From Lutraria lutraria (lineage: Eukaryota; Mollusca; Bivalvia; Venerida; Mactridae): a DNA stretch of 64,000 nucleotides. The position numbers and the translations under genes were made by a program. Where the stretch lies: contig OZ026851.1 of the NCBI GenBank assembly GCA_964023205.1, positions 14,239,637 through 14,303,636 on the forward strand, written 5' to 3'. The notes beneath the pieces were generated by a model. It did no database searches. It was not told the DNA's origin and saw only the letters and a program-made list of their open reading frames with translations. Positions 1 to 10,829 of the stretch are shown one piece after another. The stretch's first letter is position 1; every line of letters begins with the position of its first letter.

Positions 1-94
1 ATTTTTCAAAAATAGGGGAAAAAAGTATATGATTTTAGGAGGGGAATAGGGCCGAATTTCGGCCCCAAAAAACGTCAAATGAGGGCCCTGATAG

Positions 95-165
95 GTGGAT
101 AGATCTCACTGAGGTGTTTAACAGACGAGTGTTGGCACTGCTCACAGCACTCTTGTCAAGTTTAA
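95..165 (+). repeat. Dispersed repeat end ('GGTGGATAGATCTCACTGAG')
   Basis: Shares a closely matching tail with the sequence at 20866-21057 (gtggatagatctcactgagg... gagtgttggcac-gct...ctcttg). This copy is only the 3' end, within a GPD2 intron. Confidence 0.6.
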
Positions 166-1055
166 TCTCACTAGATTCAATTTATACTGAATGAGGTAAG
201 GAACTATCTTCTCCCTAATAATTATAGAAGGTAATACTTTTAGTTACCAAGTTTATTTTCCCTAATTTTTATGCCAACTTATTTATTCCTTTCATGTAGG
301 GTGAGATGAGTAAAATGTATTGAATATTGGAAAATTATTGGATAAAAATGGCCACTTTAAATTCTAATCTTAATTTTCTCTAAAATTAATCATAAATGTT
401 TGTCCTTGAATATTACAACTCTGAATTCTTAGATTGTCTCAGTCACTCTTGAATTAAATTACCCTCTTTCAACTTCCATTTATCGAAATCAGTTTTGCCT
501 TAAGCCTATATCTTCTGTTTATATAAACTCTCATATGGATCACTTAACATTTCATGAAGTATAAATAAATCCATAATACACATGGATTTTAAATTAAAGG
601 GAGTTTCAAGATTCTGACCATGAATCATAAATCTTGAATCAAGTTCGTTTAAAGCTCATATTATGATGTGCTGTCTTCACACTATCCCACTAGCCCACAG
701 CCTGAGCTTGTAAATTTCTATTCGGGCTAGTAAAGTTTCTTGAAATTCAGTCTAGTGGTAAATTGTCTATTATCAATAGATCACATATAGTTCAGGCTAG
801 TGCTTTTAAAAAAATTAGATCAAATACTGGATGTATGTTTTTATTAAGATTTTTGGATAAAATGTTTTGACATGGAATAATTTACCATTGTGAGAATTTT
901 CAAAGAGTATTTTTCTGTAGTTTATTCAAAAATTCAAAAAGGGCTCTCTGATATAAAAATTTACAAAAACCCGCCCCAGTGCCATCTAGAGGTTTATATA
1001 GTCTAGTTACGCCTTTAAAGGTATGGTCCTCATATTATGATGTATATTTTTACAG

Positions 1056-1190
1056 TGAGACGTGGAGATGTGTTATCAGCATGGTGTGGTATTCGACCTC
1101 TGGTTAGTGACCCTAACAAATCAGACACACAAAATATAGCCAGAAATCACATCATAGAAGTCTCGAAAGATAAACTTATCACTATTGCAG
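1056..1190 (+). CDS. GPD2: GPD2 exon, end of FAD/substrate domain
   Basis: Acceptor tttttacag, donor gcag/gtaagg. The exon starts with the last two bases of a split Val codon and ends after the first base of the Gly codon that the next exon completes. It encodes VRRGDVLSAWCGIRPLV and on to ISKDK-like and LITIAG sequence. The GDV-L-AW-GIRPLV motif is a hallmark of FAD-dependent glycerol-3-phosphate dehydrogenases (GlpD/GPD2). Upstream sequence to position 1 is intron. Confidence 0.93.
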
Positions 1191-1767
1191 GTAAGGTGTA
1201 CTGATCAATTATCTAAGTAAAACATTTCTGTTTTTGCACTAATGCTCCCCTGTTTTTAATTTTTGGTTAGGTAGGTAAGGAATTTTCTTTTAATTATTTT
1301 TTTCCCTTTTGAACCGAGACAAACAGATGCTTGAAACGTTTTTTTTCATTCAGCACAATAGACGCCAGTCAGACACAGAAAGCATATTATTTGAAATATG
1401 GGTTCTGATATATGTTGTTGAAAACTACTATTTGGGGTCCTCATGTTAAAAGAAATATTATACTCCTAAAAAAGTAATTGGGTCACGGTCATTTTCTGGG
1501 TTGGTCATGTTAGGGCAAACATTTAAATGGATATAGTTAGCCCTAGATACTAAGACTGTGTTTTTTCTCAATCATTTTGAATGGGGCTACCTGACTTGAT
1601 TATATTAACTTTATGTTGTTGCTTTTTATGTATGGGTAAAAATTTAATTTTTTCAGGTTCATATTACAGTGCTTAAACCATAAAGAGGATTTTTTCCGGT
1701 TCCAAAAATATTTCCATCTTTGATCATTAAAAAAATGATGTTTTCTTTGTAAAAATGTGAGAGGTTA

Positions 1768-1915
1768 CTGTGGTTGAGTGTTTATTGGGCTAGGACTACC
1801 GGGTATCAATCACTAATCTCTCCTACTGTGGGTTTGAATCCAACACACTTTCACTTGTGAGGAAACTGTCCAGCTAGTTTATAGAAGGTCCATAGTGCTA
1901 CCCAGGTGGCTCTTT
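1768..1915 (+). repeat. SINE-like sequence with tRNA-type B box
   Basis: Contains a polymerase III B-box-like GGGTTTGAATCC near 1831, followed by a body resembling 8190-8370 (gtccagcta...tggttctaca/ggtccatagtgctac). It lies in a GPD2 intron, degenerate. Inferred from the B-box and the shared body. Confidence 0.4.
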
Positions 1916-2395
1916 ATACCCCCGCAAACAAATTTTGAGAAGGGGTATATTGGAGTCACTCTGTCGGTCAGTTGGTTGATTGATCGGTCGGTCCGTCCGC
2001 ATAAAATATCACAAGTTTGTGGAGCGAACTACTTCCACATTCTTTAAGGGATTACAATGAAACTTGACATAATGTTATCACCATGATGTGCAAGACACAA
2101 TTTTCATTCCCAGCAATTCACTCTTGCCAGAGTTATGTGCCCTTGAACTTAGCCATATAGTGTACAATGGCAGTCTATGTTTGTAGAGTAAACTACTTCC
2201 AATATTTTCAAGGGATTTAATTGAAACTTGAAATATATTATCAACATAAAATGTAGATGTGCAAGACATAATTTTCATGCCCAGGGATTCACTCATTGCA
2301 GAGTTATGTCCCCTTGAACTAGGCTTCAGTATAGTGTACTATTGCATTCTTAGTGTCAAGGGGCGGCAGGGTAATGGCCACCTCTGTGACAAAGC
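1914..2395 (+). repeat. Dispersed 'ATACCCCCGCAAAC' repeat, copy 1
   Basis: Starts TATACCCCCGCAAACAAA and ends in CTCTGTGACAAAGCTCTAG. Copies at 5369-5667 and 12380-12700 share the start, a GTCGGTCCGTCC-like stretch, GTGCAAGACACAATTTTCAT and the end. Within this copy the middle block (TGTGGAGCGAACTACTTCCA...GCAAGACA) occurs twice in tandem. The open frames crossing it are repeat-derived. Confidence 0.7.
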
Positions 2396-2931
2396 TCTAG
2401 TTGGTCTTCCACCACTGTTACAGCAGGACGATCACCAAAGGACTCTGACAATTATTGTAATGTTAAAAGCCCATTGAACAGTTTTGTATAGTATGAAGTA
2501 TGACATTTTTAATTGACAATTTGGGTAATGTGACATATTCATCTTGTATTACTTGATTGTTGTTGTTTGTCGTTTAATTCCCCTGCATGTAATCACATGC
2601 TTATATCTGCTATTTCAGGTAATTTTAGCACATAACTTGTTTGAAGCTAATTAACTTTGATAATAATTGTTTATATTTGTTGTTTCTAAAGAAAATTGAT
2701 CTATTTCAATAAATTTTATGAGCGACAGTAAACAAAAGGAAAGGTAGCAATACATTTTTATCCCAAGACATTTCAATCCCTTATATTATGACTGATTTCA
2801 GGATTATAATTTTGCCTTGTTTCAACCCTTGACGTAGCTCTATGGACAGGAATAATGATAATAGTCTGACGGTAAAACCAAGACTTTCTTATAATTCTAT
2901 CAATTTTATCCCGGTTATTTCAAACTTAAAG

Positions 2932-3110
2932 GTGGAAAATGGACCACATACCGTCATATGGCAGAAGAAACCATAGATCGTGCTGTCACTGAATGTAATC
3001 TAGAACCTGCTTCAGGATGTAAAACAAAAGGTTTACTCCTAGATGGGGCACATGGCTGGTCACCCACACTCTTCATCAGACTTGTACAAGATTTTGGTCT
3101 AGAAAATGAG
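2932..3110 (+). CDS. GPD2: GPD2 exon, GGKWTTYR motif and start of C-terminal domain
   Basis: Bordered by acceptor ttaaag and donor gag/gtgaga. With the G carried from the previous exon it reads GGKWTTYRHMAEETIDRAV, the conserved GGK(W/L)TTYR motif at the end of the FAD-binding fold. It continues to GWSPTLFIRLVQDFGLENE. Its 179 bases give 2 + 59 codons, so it ends in phase 0, matching the next exon. Confidence 0.95.
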
Positions 3111-3234
3111 GTGAGAATTTCTTCATGGCTTTTGTTATTCACGTTGCTGTCCAGGTAACTTTGTCATTCATTTACTCAAGGTGACCCTTTTCTCTGACTT
3201 TACCAACACAACTTTTAGAATATTTTGTTAACTA

Positions 3235-3329
3235 CAGTCTAATCTGTGTAAGGCCACCTTCATATAAAGGCCACACTGTGAATTATGTCTTAACTAAGGG
3301 TGACCTTTCTTAACAGGTTTGACTCATTT
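3235..3329 (+). repeat. MITE of the CAGTCAAACCTGTG family (degraded)
   Basis: Left end TA-CAGTCTAATCTGTG and right end ACAGGTTTGACT, with internal AAGGCCACC...GTGACCTTT, match the family seen at 10274, 15357, 19690, 21954, 36738 and 55296. The right terminus is incomplete. Confidence 0.55.
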
Positions 3330-3357
3330 TCAAAAAATTTATGTCACTTTCCCAAAA

Positions 3358-3593
3358 TACATTCAGTCAGCATCCAACCTTGATGACTAATCACATCCAG
3401 TAAACATCCAACTTTGACCCCTAATTACACCCAGTAAACATTTAACTTTAACCCCTAATTACATCCAGCTTACATCCAACTTTGACCCCTAATTGCATCC
3501 AGTTAACATCCAACCTTGAGCACTAATTACACCCAGAAAACATTTAACTTTGACCTTTAATTACATCCAGCATACATCCAACTTTGATCCCTT
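3358..3593 (+). repeat. Tandem repeat, about 40-bp unit
   Basis: About six degenerate copies of a unit containing ATCCAACTTTGACCCCTAAT and TACATCCAG. It lies in the intron before the exon at 3701. Confidence 0.7.
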
Positions 3594-3700
3594 AGCAGAG
3601 CTAGATCTCTATAATACATACTGCTTTGTTCTACATAAAGTTGGGAGTTTTTAACCTTATCTATTTTGGTTGATGTCTTATATATCTTTATTGTAAATAG

Positions 3701-3832
3701 GTTGCTCAACATCTCGCTCGCACATATGGAGACAAGGCCTTTAAAGTTGCCAAGATGGCCACACTGACTGGAAAACGATGGCCTGTAGTTGGTAGAAGAC
3801 TTCATGAAGAATTTCCATATTTGGAAGCTGAG
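3701..3832 (+). CDS. GPD2: GPD2 exon, C-terminal (DAO_C-like) domain
   Basis: This is a 44-codon exon, phase 0 at both ends (atag/GTT...GAG/gtttgt). It encodes VAQHLARTYGDKAFKVAKMA, then TGKRWPVVGRRLHEEFPYLEAE. The YGDKAF-VAKMA and TGKRWP-VG strings match the family closely. A tandem stretch of short ATGTAGTCATGTGATCATTG-like units and a hAT-type MITE follow in the next intron. Confidence 0.95.
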
Positions 3833-3875
3833 GTTTGTAACTAGTCTGTAAATAATTTTATGCAATTATTGATAT

Positions 3876-4051
3876 TTGGTCATGTGATCTTTGCCATGTA
3901 GTCATGCGATCATTGCCATGTGATCATTGTCATGTGATCAATGTCATGTAGTCATGTGATCATTGACATGTAGTCATGTGATCATTGACATGTAGTCATG
4001 TGATCATTGCCATGTAGTCATGTGATCATTCCTATGCATTCATGTGATCAT
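3876..4051 (+). repeat. Short tandem repeat (about 22 bp), interrupted by a MITE
   Basis: Copies of TGCCATGTAGTCATGTGATCA. The array resumes at about 4472-4545 on the other side of the element at 4052-4471, so the element landed inside the array. Confidence 0.75.
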
Positions 4052-4471
4052 TAGTGATTGTAATCAGTCCATGAAAATTTCGTTGATTAATCAGAGGCAA
4101 AAGTCAGTGATTAATCAATTAAAACTGATTAAATAAGAAATGATCAAATATGTTAGTATTGCATGAATTTAACATCCCTTACACCAATCGAATAGCACAA
4201 AATTTAACATTATTTAGATGTTTGAGTAAACATCACATCAAAATATACTGATTATTAAACAAAGCACACTAGGCCAGAATTATGCTGCATTTACAGTTCG
4301 AACAGCATCATCTTTAAGTAAAACCGTGTAAGGTCTGCAGTACTATAGTCAAGAACGACAACTATGTACAGAAATCAACAATCCGTTGACGAAATGGGAG
4401 CATCGTCATCATCACGTCAAATACCATTCGTCAATGATTTGTTGAATAAATGATTAATCAGAACATCACTA
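4052..4471 (+). mobile_element. hAT-like MITE with 8-bp target duplication
   Basis: A 420-bp element bounded by TAGTGATTG... and ...CATCACTA and flanked on both sides by GTGATCAT (4044-4051 and 4472-4479). The 8-bp duplication is typical of hAT transposons. The flanking tandem array contains the same 8-mer, which weakens the duplication argument. It has no coding capacity. Confidence 0.6.
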
Positions 4472-4768
4472 GTGATCATTGCCATGTAGTAATATGATCA
4501 TTGCCATGTAGTCATATGATTTGTGGCTGGTTGTCATGTGATGTATGACACATAGTCATAGTTTTGATCAGTAATCTAGACACTAGCTTTTGATAATAAA
4601 GAAATAAAATGAGCAAGATTGGTAATTTATCTACATTTGTAATATCGATATACTTAGATACTATAAATAACCAATTACACGAACGAAATTGTTTTCAATA
4701 CTGTAGACAATTGCACGCTATGATTTAAAGATAATATTTGATAATTTTGTGAAAATATTTGTCGCTAG

Positions 4769-4927
4769 GTACGATATGCTGTCAGAGAGTACGCCTGTAC
4801 AGCCATTGATGTGATTGGTCGACGTACACGACTGGCTTTCTGTAATGTACATGCTGCGGAAGAAGCCTTACCTAGAGTCATAGAAATCATGGCAGAAGAA
4901 CTGAAGTGGAATAAACAAAAACAAAAG
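4769..4927 (+). CDS. GPD2: GPD2 exon, EYACTA / RRTRLAF region
   Basis: This exon has 53 codons, phase 0 at both ends (gctag/GTA...AAG/gttttc). It encodes VRYAVREYACTAIDVIGRR and TRLAFCNVHAAEEALPRVIEIMAEEL, ending KWNKQKQK. The last part corresponds to the linker that precedes the calcium-binding module in animal GPD2. Confidence 0.95.
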
Positions 4928-5368
4928 GTTTTCTTTCTACCTATTTTATCCTGCTTAGGCCATCCTTAAAAACGGTCCTACAATACGTAAATAGCAAACT
5001 GACAGGTAATTAGGATTGAATGTAAAAGATAAATTGTATACAAAAAGATATTTCCTACCTACCTACCCACTGAAAATTCTCTGGGTAGGGTTACCTCAAA
5101 CAAACATTCTTTTAAGGATGGCCTGGAAAGCTGGTTTTGAGAAAATAATATTTGTATTTTACCAGGAAGGAAGATTTGTTTTCATTTACTAGAGTTTGTC
5201 TGACTTGGCTTGACTGGACTATTAGGGCTAGAAGAAAAAGTAGGTGTGATCACTAAATTGACCAACCTGATCTTTTGGCGATGACCCAATAGTTTCTGAC
5301 TCACTGCAAAATCTGTAGTATTTGTGTCTGATTTTTCGCTATATTCGAGTTCACTGAAATCTGTTTTA

Positions 5369-5667
5369 TTATACCCCCGCAAACAAAGTTTGAGTTGGGG
5401 TATATTGGAGTCAGTTGGTCTTTGGTTGGTCCATCCGCATACAAGTTTGTGGAGCCAACTTCTTCCACATTCTTTCAGCGATTTCAGTGAAACTTGAAAT
5501 ATGTTATCACCATGAAGTATAGATGTGCAAGACACAATTTTCATGCCCAGTGATACACTTATTGCAGAGTTATGTCCCCTTGAACTTAGCTGTATAGTGT
5601 ACTATTGCATTCTTAGTGTCAAAGCAGCGGCGGTGGTATTAGTCACCTCTGTGACAGCTCTAGTTGT
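5369..5667 (+). repeat. Dispersed 'ATACCCCCGCAAAC' repeat, copy 2
   Basis: ATACCCCCGCAAACAAAGTT ... GCAAGACACAATTTTCATGC ... CACCTCTGTGACAGCTCTAG. Same family as 1914-2395 and 12380-12700. The open frames on both strands here come from the repeat. Confidence 0.75.
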
Positions 5668-6083
5668 TATTGTATTTATTAATTTTGGGTTTATAGATGT
5701 TTTACAACAGTTTACCAGTTCTATACAGAGGCTGGTTCACTTAGCATTTCCGTGACTGTATATTCCTACTGGAACTAACTCAACCTTCCACTAAAAACCG
5801 GCAACTTCTCCACATGTAGAGGAAAATCAACATTGTTGTCAAATATTTTTTAGAAGCCTTTTTTGGTCAAAAGTAACCATAAAGTAATTATGAAATAATC
5901 ACGATTATTGACCTTTTTTAGCAGTAATCGATTAGATTATGATTCAAGTAATCAAAAACAGCAGTGATTAATGATTAATGCATGATTAATGAAAAAAGTA
6001 ATTGATGATTATGATTACCCCATGTCTGTTGAAAGGTATAACCTGTCGTGACTTACATTTATTCTTTATTTTGTTGTACATAG

Positions 6084-6269
6084 GAGGAAATGACCAGAGC
6101 AAAGAACTTCCTTAGAAAGGAGATGGGTCTTGATTTAGGACATGCTGAGATGAATATGCCTATTAACTTCACAAAAGATGAGATTAACCAATATGCAAAG
6201 AGATTCAAATCATTAGACATGGACAACAAGGGTTATATTACTGTGAATGATCTTAGAAAATACTTCAAG
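6084..6269 (+). CDS. GPD2: GPD2 exon, first EF-hand
   Basis: This exon has 62 codons, phase 0 at both ends (catag/GAG...AAG/gtaggt). It holds EEMTRAKNFLRKEMGL, then the helix INQYAKRFKSL, the loop DMDNKGYITVND and the helix LRKYFK. The loop fits the 12-residue EF-hand pattern (D1, D3, N4, G6, I8), with Asp rather than Glu at position 12, as I recall also for vertebrate GPD2. A SINE begins within about ten bases of the donor. If the intron were retained, the frame would read on to a stop ending at 6506. Confidence 0.95.
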
Positions 6270-6277
6270 GTAGGTAT

Positions 6278-6605
6278 ACTCGGTGATCTAGTGGTAACAT
6301 GCTGGAAAACTGAACGGAAGGTCAGGGGTTGGATTCTCGGCTCCATGTTCAGAATTTCTCAGGGACGCTTTCTCAGTGTCTCATTCCAAGTACCGAGCCA
6401 AGTACTGTGTAAGAAAATCACAGGAAAAAGGACAACGTGTGTAACAGTGCTTTACACAAGGCAAGATAAAGAAGCAGTAAAATCTTTTAAAAGAGTAGGG
6501 ATATAAATGCTAAGTTCTCCTGTATCTTATCTCCACTCTCTCTGGGGCCGCTCTGAAATGACCATAGCCGTAGAATGGTCCATTAAATAATAGATCAATA
6601 AAACT
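6278..6605 (+). mobile_element. tRNA-headed SINE, copy 1, abutting a splice donor
   Basis: Head GATCTAGTGGTAACA (A-box-like) and GGTTGGATTCTC (B-box-like), then a body shared with 22371-22660 (agggac-ctttctcagtgtc, ggataTAAATGC-ggttctcctgtatctt, ctcTctggggCGGCTCT). It begins about ten bases after the end of the GPD2 exon at 6269, leaving the donor GTAGGTAT intact. It might belong to the V-SINE-type RUDI family described from clams; that assignment is a guess. Confidence 0.65.
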
Positions 6606-6887
6606 TCAAGGTAATATAGCAAAAATACCTGTGTGATTTTCAAAATGTTCAGTTTTCGCTCATGCTAAAATACATGACATAGCTTATCTAGCAGCTATGT
6701 TATGTTGTTAGAAAATACTTCAATAAATTACAGTCAAATTAAGCATTATGTATTCTATTGTTACGCTGGTGTTGAAAATTCTGTATCATGTATTGTCTGC
6801 ACTTATACTTATCCTAATATGCTAGAAATGGCCCTTTTCTGGCTATCTCATGAGTCAGACTATCTGACACATTCCCAATGAAAATAC

Positions 6888-7855
6888 AGTTGAATCAGGA
6901 TAGTTCAAAATGCCACGGGAACGTCCGAAAATTTCGAACTGTCACACTCTTTCAAAGTATCGCATCTTTTTGTTTATGAGAAAAAAGTCCGGAATATTGA
7001 GATGACCCGCCTGTTGAAGCGTGATATCTACACATTTTCATTATGTTTCTGCTCAAACCAAGTTTTCCACGGCTGAAAACGGTAAAAATAGGAACAAGTT
7101 GAATTTAGTTGTTTACTGGAGACATGCTTTTCAAATGATAGTTTAACAAATAAGGGAAATAAATCTTTCATAAAGTTTATCTAAAAAACAATACAGTTCC
7201 GTACTTTTCCCGGATCACTATATCATATATCTTTGCTAAAAATGTATAATATGTGTAACACATGAAAATATCTTCCCTGAACTGTCACAGATGTTTGACC
7301 TGTGTCTGATACACACGTGCGACCTTAACACAAATGATTACGGTACAGTAAACAATTACAAAATACGACTTTTGTAGTCAAAATTTTAAATGCTTATTAT
7401 AATTAAGATTTTCACAGTTTTATGGCCAGATGATTTCTTTTTTTACAATGACAAATGTCCAAGTGGAAGACAAATAAAATCAATTATTTCAAACTATCGA
7501 ATAAATTGAATAGGTGTGAAAAACAGCGTAAAGTCACTTGGTACTTTCGCATCTTTTTATAGTGTAAAAATGTATCTGGGGACTTCAATTTCATTTCGAA
7601 CTTTTGTATTTTTCGTACTATTGCATTTCGAACTATCGCATCAACTCTATATTGAAAATAGACAGAAATTCACCTGGACTGACAAATGATTTCGAACTAT
7701 CACATTTTTCGAACTATCACATTTTTCGAACTATCACATTTTTCGAACTATCACATTTTTCGAACTATCGCATTTTTCGAACTATCACATTTTTCGAACT
7801 ATCACATTTTTCGAACTATCGCATTTCGGACTATCGCGATTCGACTGTATGGGTA
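6888..7855 (+). mobile_element. Possible inverted-repeat element with internal 17-bp array
   Basis: Near-matching ends ATACAGTTGAATC (6888) and GATTCGACTGTAT (ends about 7850) are inverted. Both inner flanks carry 'TTCGAACT(A/G)TC(A/G)CA' copies, which are amplified at 7690-7840. Most of the long frames at 7604-7957 are translations of this array, not a protein. Confidence 0.5.
7690..7840 (+). repeat. 17-bp tandem repeat (TTCGAACTATCACATTT)
   Basis: About nine copies, alternating CACATTT and CGCATTT variants. It gives a spurious open frame of FRTITFFELSHFSNYHI type because 17 is not a multiple of three and all three frames stay open. Confidence 0.9.
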
Positions 7856-8169
7856 TTTTTTCCCAATTTCATTAATAGATTCCCAAACCAAAGCATAAAT
7901 AATCTTTGCAAAGTATCAAAGGGACTATGTTTGGTTGTGCAATGGCTTCAAGAATAACAAAGAACTACATGCATGCAATTACTAATTTATTTTATTTTAT
8001 TAGTACTCAACATAAAACTCAAATAAATCAACATATATCACTACATCCATTGTTTTAGACATATTTTTACCTAACAATATTCCCTGGCTAATTTTGCAAC
8101 TCCAAAACACCCAATTTTCCATGGTACTTTTTCCCAAAATAGGCAGAAAAAGGCTTTCCACCATGATCA

Positions 8170-8370
8170 AGTTGTTTTGGGCCCCTGACTTGTAATCACT
8201 AGCCCTTCTATACTATAAGTTTGAATCCAACCTGGCCCCATACTGGTTCCTCATCTGATGAACGTGTCCAGCTAAATAATGGAAAGTGGATGGTTCTACA
8301 TAGGTCTGGATTTACATCCTCTGGTTAAGCTGGAAAAGTCACCTAATTATCCCCCCTAGCTGTAGGTGCC
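8170..8370 (+). repeat. SINE-like fragment
   Basis: TTTGAATCCAACCTGG (B-box-like) followed by GTCCAGCTAAATAATGGAAAG and GGTTCTACATAGGTCTGG. The body resembles 1768-1915. It lies in a GPD2 intron. Confidence 0.4.
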
Positions 8371-8652
8371 ATGTTTAACCCTGGTAGTAAAAAAAGGAAA
8401 AAGAACTTACATATACATAAGCAAGAAATAACAGAATAGATCCATTAGTGATTCATATCTACAATGCTTTCGTCACAATTCAATCAGAAAAAAGAAAATT
8501 TTCGTTAAAAATTATGAAATTGGAATCACATGTTATTAGAGCCTATAAAGTAAAGATTGGTGCAGCAATGGATGATTCAAACTGGAATTATGGAAATTAG
8601 ATAATAAAAGTTATGTGCTAAAGGTTGATAAATAATTCTAACTTATTTGTAG

Positions 8653-8751
8653 AAAATTGGTGAACGTGTTACTGAAGATCAGCTCCACGATATTCTGAAC
8701 GAGGTGGATTTGAATAAAAATGCTCAAGTAGATTTGGGTGAATTCTTACAG
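8653..8751 (+). CDS. GPD2: GPD2 exon, second EF-hand
   Basis: This exon has 33 codons, phase 0 at both ends (tgtag/AAA...CAG/gtaaga). It encodes KIGERVTEDQLHDILNEV, then the loop DLNKNAQVDLGE and FLQ. The EF-hand loop keeps D1, N3, N5, V8 and E12, but has Ala at position 6 where Gly is usual. The donor after FLQ is the branch point from which either of two last exons can be used. Confidence 0.95.
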
Positions 8752-8898
8752 GTAAGATGTTTATTCATGATTTTGATATGATATATACAATGTAAAAATG
8801 TCTCTGTATGTGGTGTCCTGATTAATGTATCTGTGATCTCCCAACTCCTCTCTCAAAAGTTGATGTTTAAAAAAACCCAGATCATAATACTTATAATA

Positions 8899-9111
8899 TA
8901 CTGTGGAATCATTCATTTTCGTTGGGGCTTTAATTTCGTGGATTTCGTGCGTCGGCTAATCCACAAAATCAAATCCCCACCAATTTAAATCCAGAGATAA
9001 GGCATTTCTTTTCAAAAATTAAAATCAACAAATTTATGTCCCCGTGAAATTGCCATTTAAGTAAAAACCACGAAAATTGAGCCCAACGAAAATAAATGAA
9101 AATACAGTACA
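8899..9111 (+). mobile_element. MITE family 'CATTTTCGTTGGG', copy 1
   Basis: Ends TACTGTGGAATCATTCATTT and AATAAATGAAAATACAGTA are inverted. The interior ...TTTTCGTTGGGGCTTTAATTTC... occurs in inverse orientation at 50050-50260, beside the last exon of the LDLa gene. Confidence 0.7.
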
Positions 9112-9489
9112 ATGTACACAAGTAGATACATTAACAATACAGTACAAGGACAAATACCAAACATACACACGAAGACATGGATTTCAACCACACAGCATTT
9201 GGTCATTACCCTAATCCAAAAAACTTCTTTGTTTTATTGGGTGTTAAAATCAAGTACCATTTATTTACTAAAGAATCTTAAAATACAGGGGGTTGGGGTG
9301 GTTACAAGTACCATTTTTGTGGATGGTGTTTTGATGCAATGATAATTGTGGATTTTGCAAATTTCTACCCATTATCTTTGAATGAAACAATGAAAAATAT
9401 TTCAATTGTCACATGTCATTATAACCTGAAATGAGATAGCAGTGTGTTCACAAATTGAAAAAAATGTGAAAAAAAGTTTTTTAGATATA

Positions 9490-10145
9490 CAGTCAAAACT
9501 CATTATATTGAAGTTAGGGGACTTGGTGGAAAATTTTTCGATGTAAATGAACTTCAATATATAAATATAACATAATTGAAGAAATTCGCTGACTTTGTTT
9601 ACATTCTTAATAGAGATCGTTGGTGTGTTGTAATGATCATTTAATTGTGTGATTTTGTTCACGGGATAGGAAAGGAAAACGGCATTTCTACTGAAGGCGT
9701 ATGGTATTATTTTTGCAACATGTGACATAAAATGTAAGGAATCACAAATAAACAAAAAATTACAAACATAATCTTGCAAACTGATTTTATAATCGCAAGA
9801 GTGGACACTGACATGTCCACACAATTGTCATTAATTAAATTTTGATTTGGAGCTCAATGCAAAATATCCGATCAGGTGAGAAATGAATAGGTGTTTGTTT
9901 GAGGAAAAGGTGTGAAAATTTCTTTTGTTTTGGTAACTTAACTGGTTCGACATTTATAGTTGAAAATTTATGCTTGGGACCAAAAGTCTACATTGATATA
10001 TGGAAATATAGAGAACAACGAACATGAAATACATGTATGTGCATCTTTTTTATACGTGAAAAATGAAAAAATTCGGTACTTTATTTTTGCTTAGATATAA
10101 GCAGGATTTCAGTGTAAGCGTGTTCGATATAATGTGTTTTGACTG
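9490..10145 (+). mobile_element. Tc1/mariner-type MITE, 656 bp
   Basis: Inverted termini CAGTCAAAACTCATTATATT / (complement) CAGTCAAAACACATTATATC, about 23 bases with two mismatches, flanked by TA on both sides (9488-9489, 10146-10147). A TA target duplication is typical of Tc1/mariner elements. The interior is non-coding. Confidence 0.75.
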
Positions 10146-10273
10146 TATTGAAGATACAGTAGCTTCAATTCATTTTGTAGGCACCAGCTTTAATGCATTT
10201 GCTTATTAATTTGTCTTTTCTAAATAAAAAGCATCTTGGGTAGGAATCTAAGAGACAATAATCAATGGATATA

Positions 10274-10452
10274 CAGTCAGACTTGTGAACAAAGACCACC
10301 CTTTGGAAAGTCAAAATGTGGTCTTTATAGACAGTTGGCCTTTATTTGGAGGTAATTTTGTTCTAAACAATCAATGACTGTTTTAAAAAGAATTGGCCTT
10401 TATTCACAGGGTGTCCTTTATTAAGAGATAGCCACTCACACAGGCTTGACTG
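10274..10452 (+). mobile_element. MITE of the CAGTCAAACCTGTG family, complete
   Basis: Termini CAGTCAGACTTGTGAA and CACACAGGCTTGACTG, flanked by TA at 10272-10273 and 10453-10454. The interior carries inverted GGCCTTTATT/GGTCTTTAT blocks. It is 179 bp and probably non-autonomous Tc1/mariner-like. Confidence 0.75.
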
Positions 10453-10673
10453 TATTTCAACTTTCTACACAATCCATAAATGATCATTGTGTAGAGATAA
10501 CATAGAAATTAGTGTTTAGTTGATTTAATCCAAATAGTGTGATATAGTTCATTTCTTAGTTAATAATAGGTGGTGGATTTGATATTTTTTGTCGTCTACG
10601 CACCTATTCTCGAACCCCACCTCCTTTCGAACCTTTTTTTTACGCTCGTTTGTGCGCATGCATGAGTCCGTGT

Positions 10674-10829
10674 GACGTCATCACTGCATGCGCACCGAGG
10701 CTTAGTTTGTAAACAAAGAGCTCACCACTGTCAAGTAAAAATATGCGTCATAAATCACTGCATGCGCACCGAGGCTTAGTTTGTAAACAAAGAGCTCACA
10801 AATGTCAAGTAAAAATATGCGTCATAAAC
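10674..10829 (+). repeat. 74-bp direct duplication with CRE-like start
   Basis: Two near-identical copies starting at 10681 and 10755 (TCACTGCATGCGCACCGAGG...). A TGACGTCA palindrome sits just before the first copy. They lie within a larger sequence bounded by CTCGAACCCC (about 10610) and GGGGTTCGAAAAA (about 11145) in inverted orientation. Confidence 0.75.

Noticed and set aside
3557..3865. 102-residue minus-strand frame
   Set aside because: Antisense shadow of the GPD2 exon at 3701-3832 and flanking intron.
7604..7957. 117-residue open frame rich in FELSHFSNYHIF repeats
   Set aside because: Translation of the 17-bp TTCGAACTATCACATTT array. All three frames stay open because the unit lacks stops.
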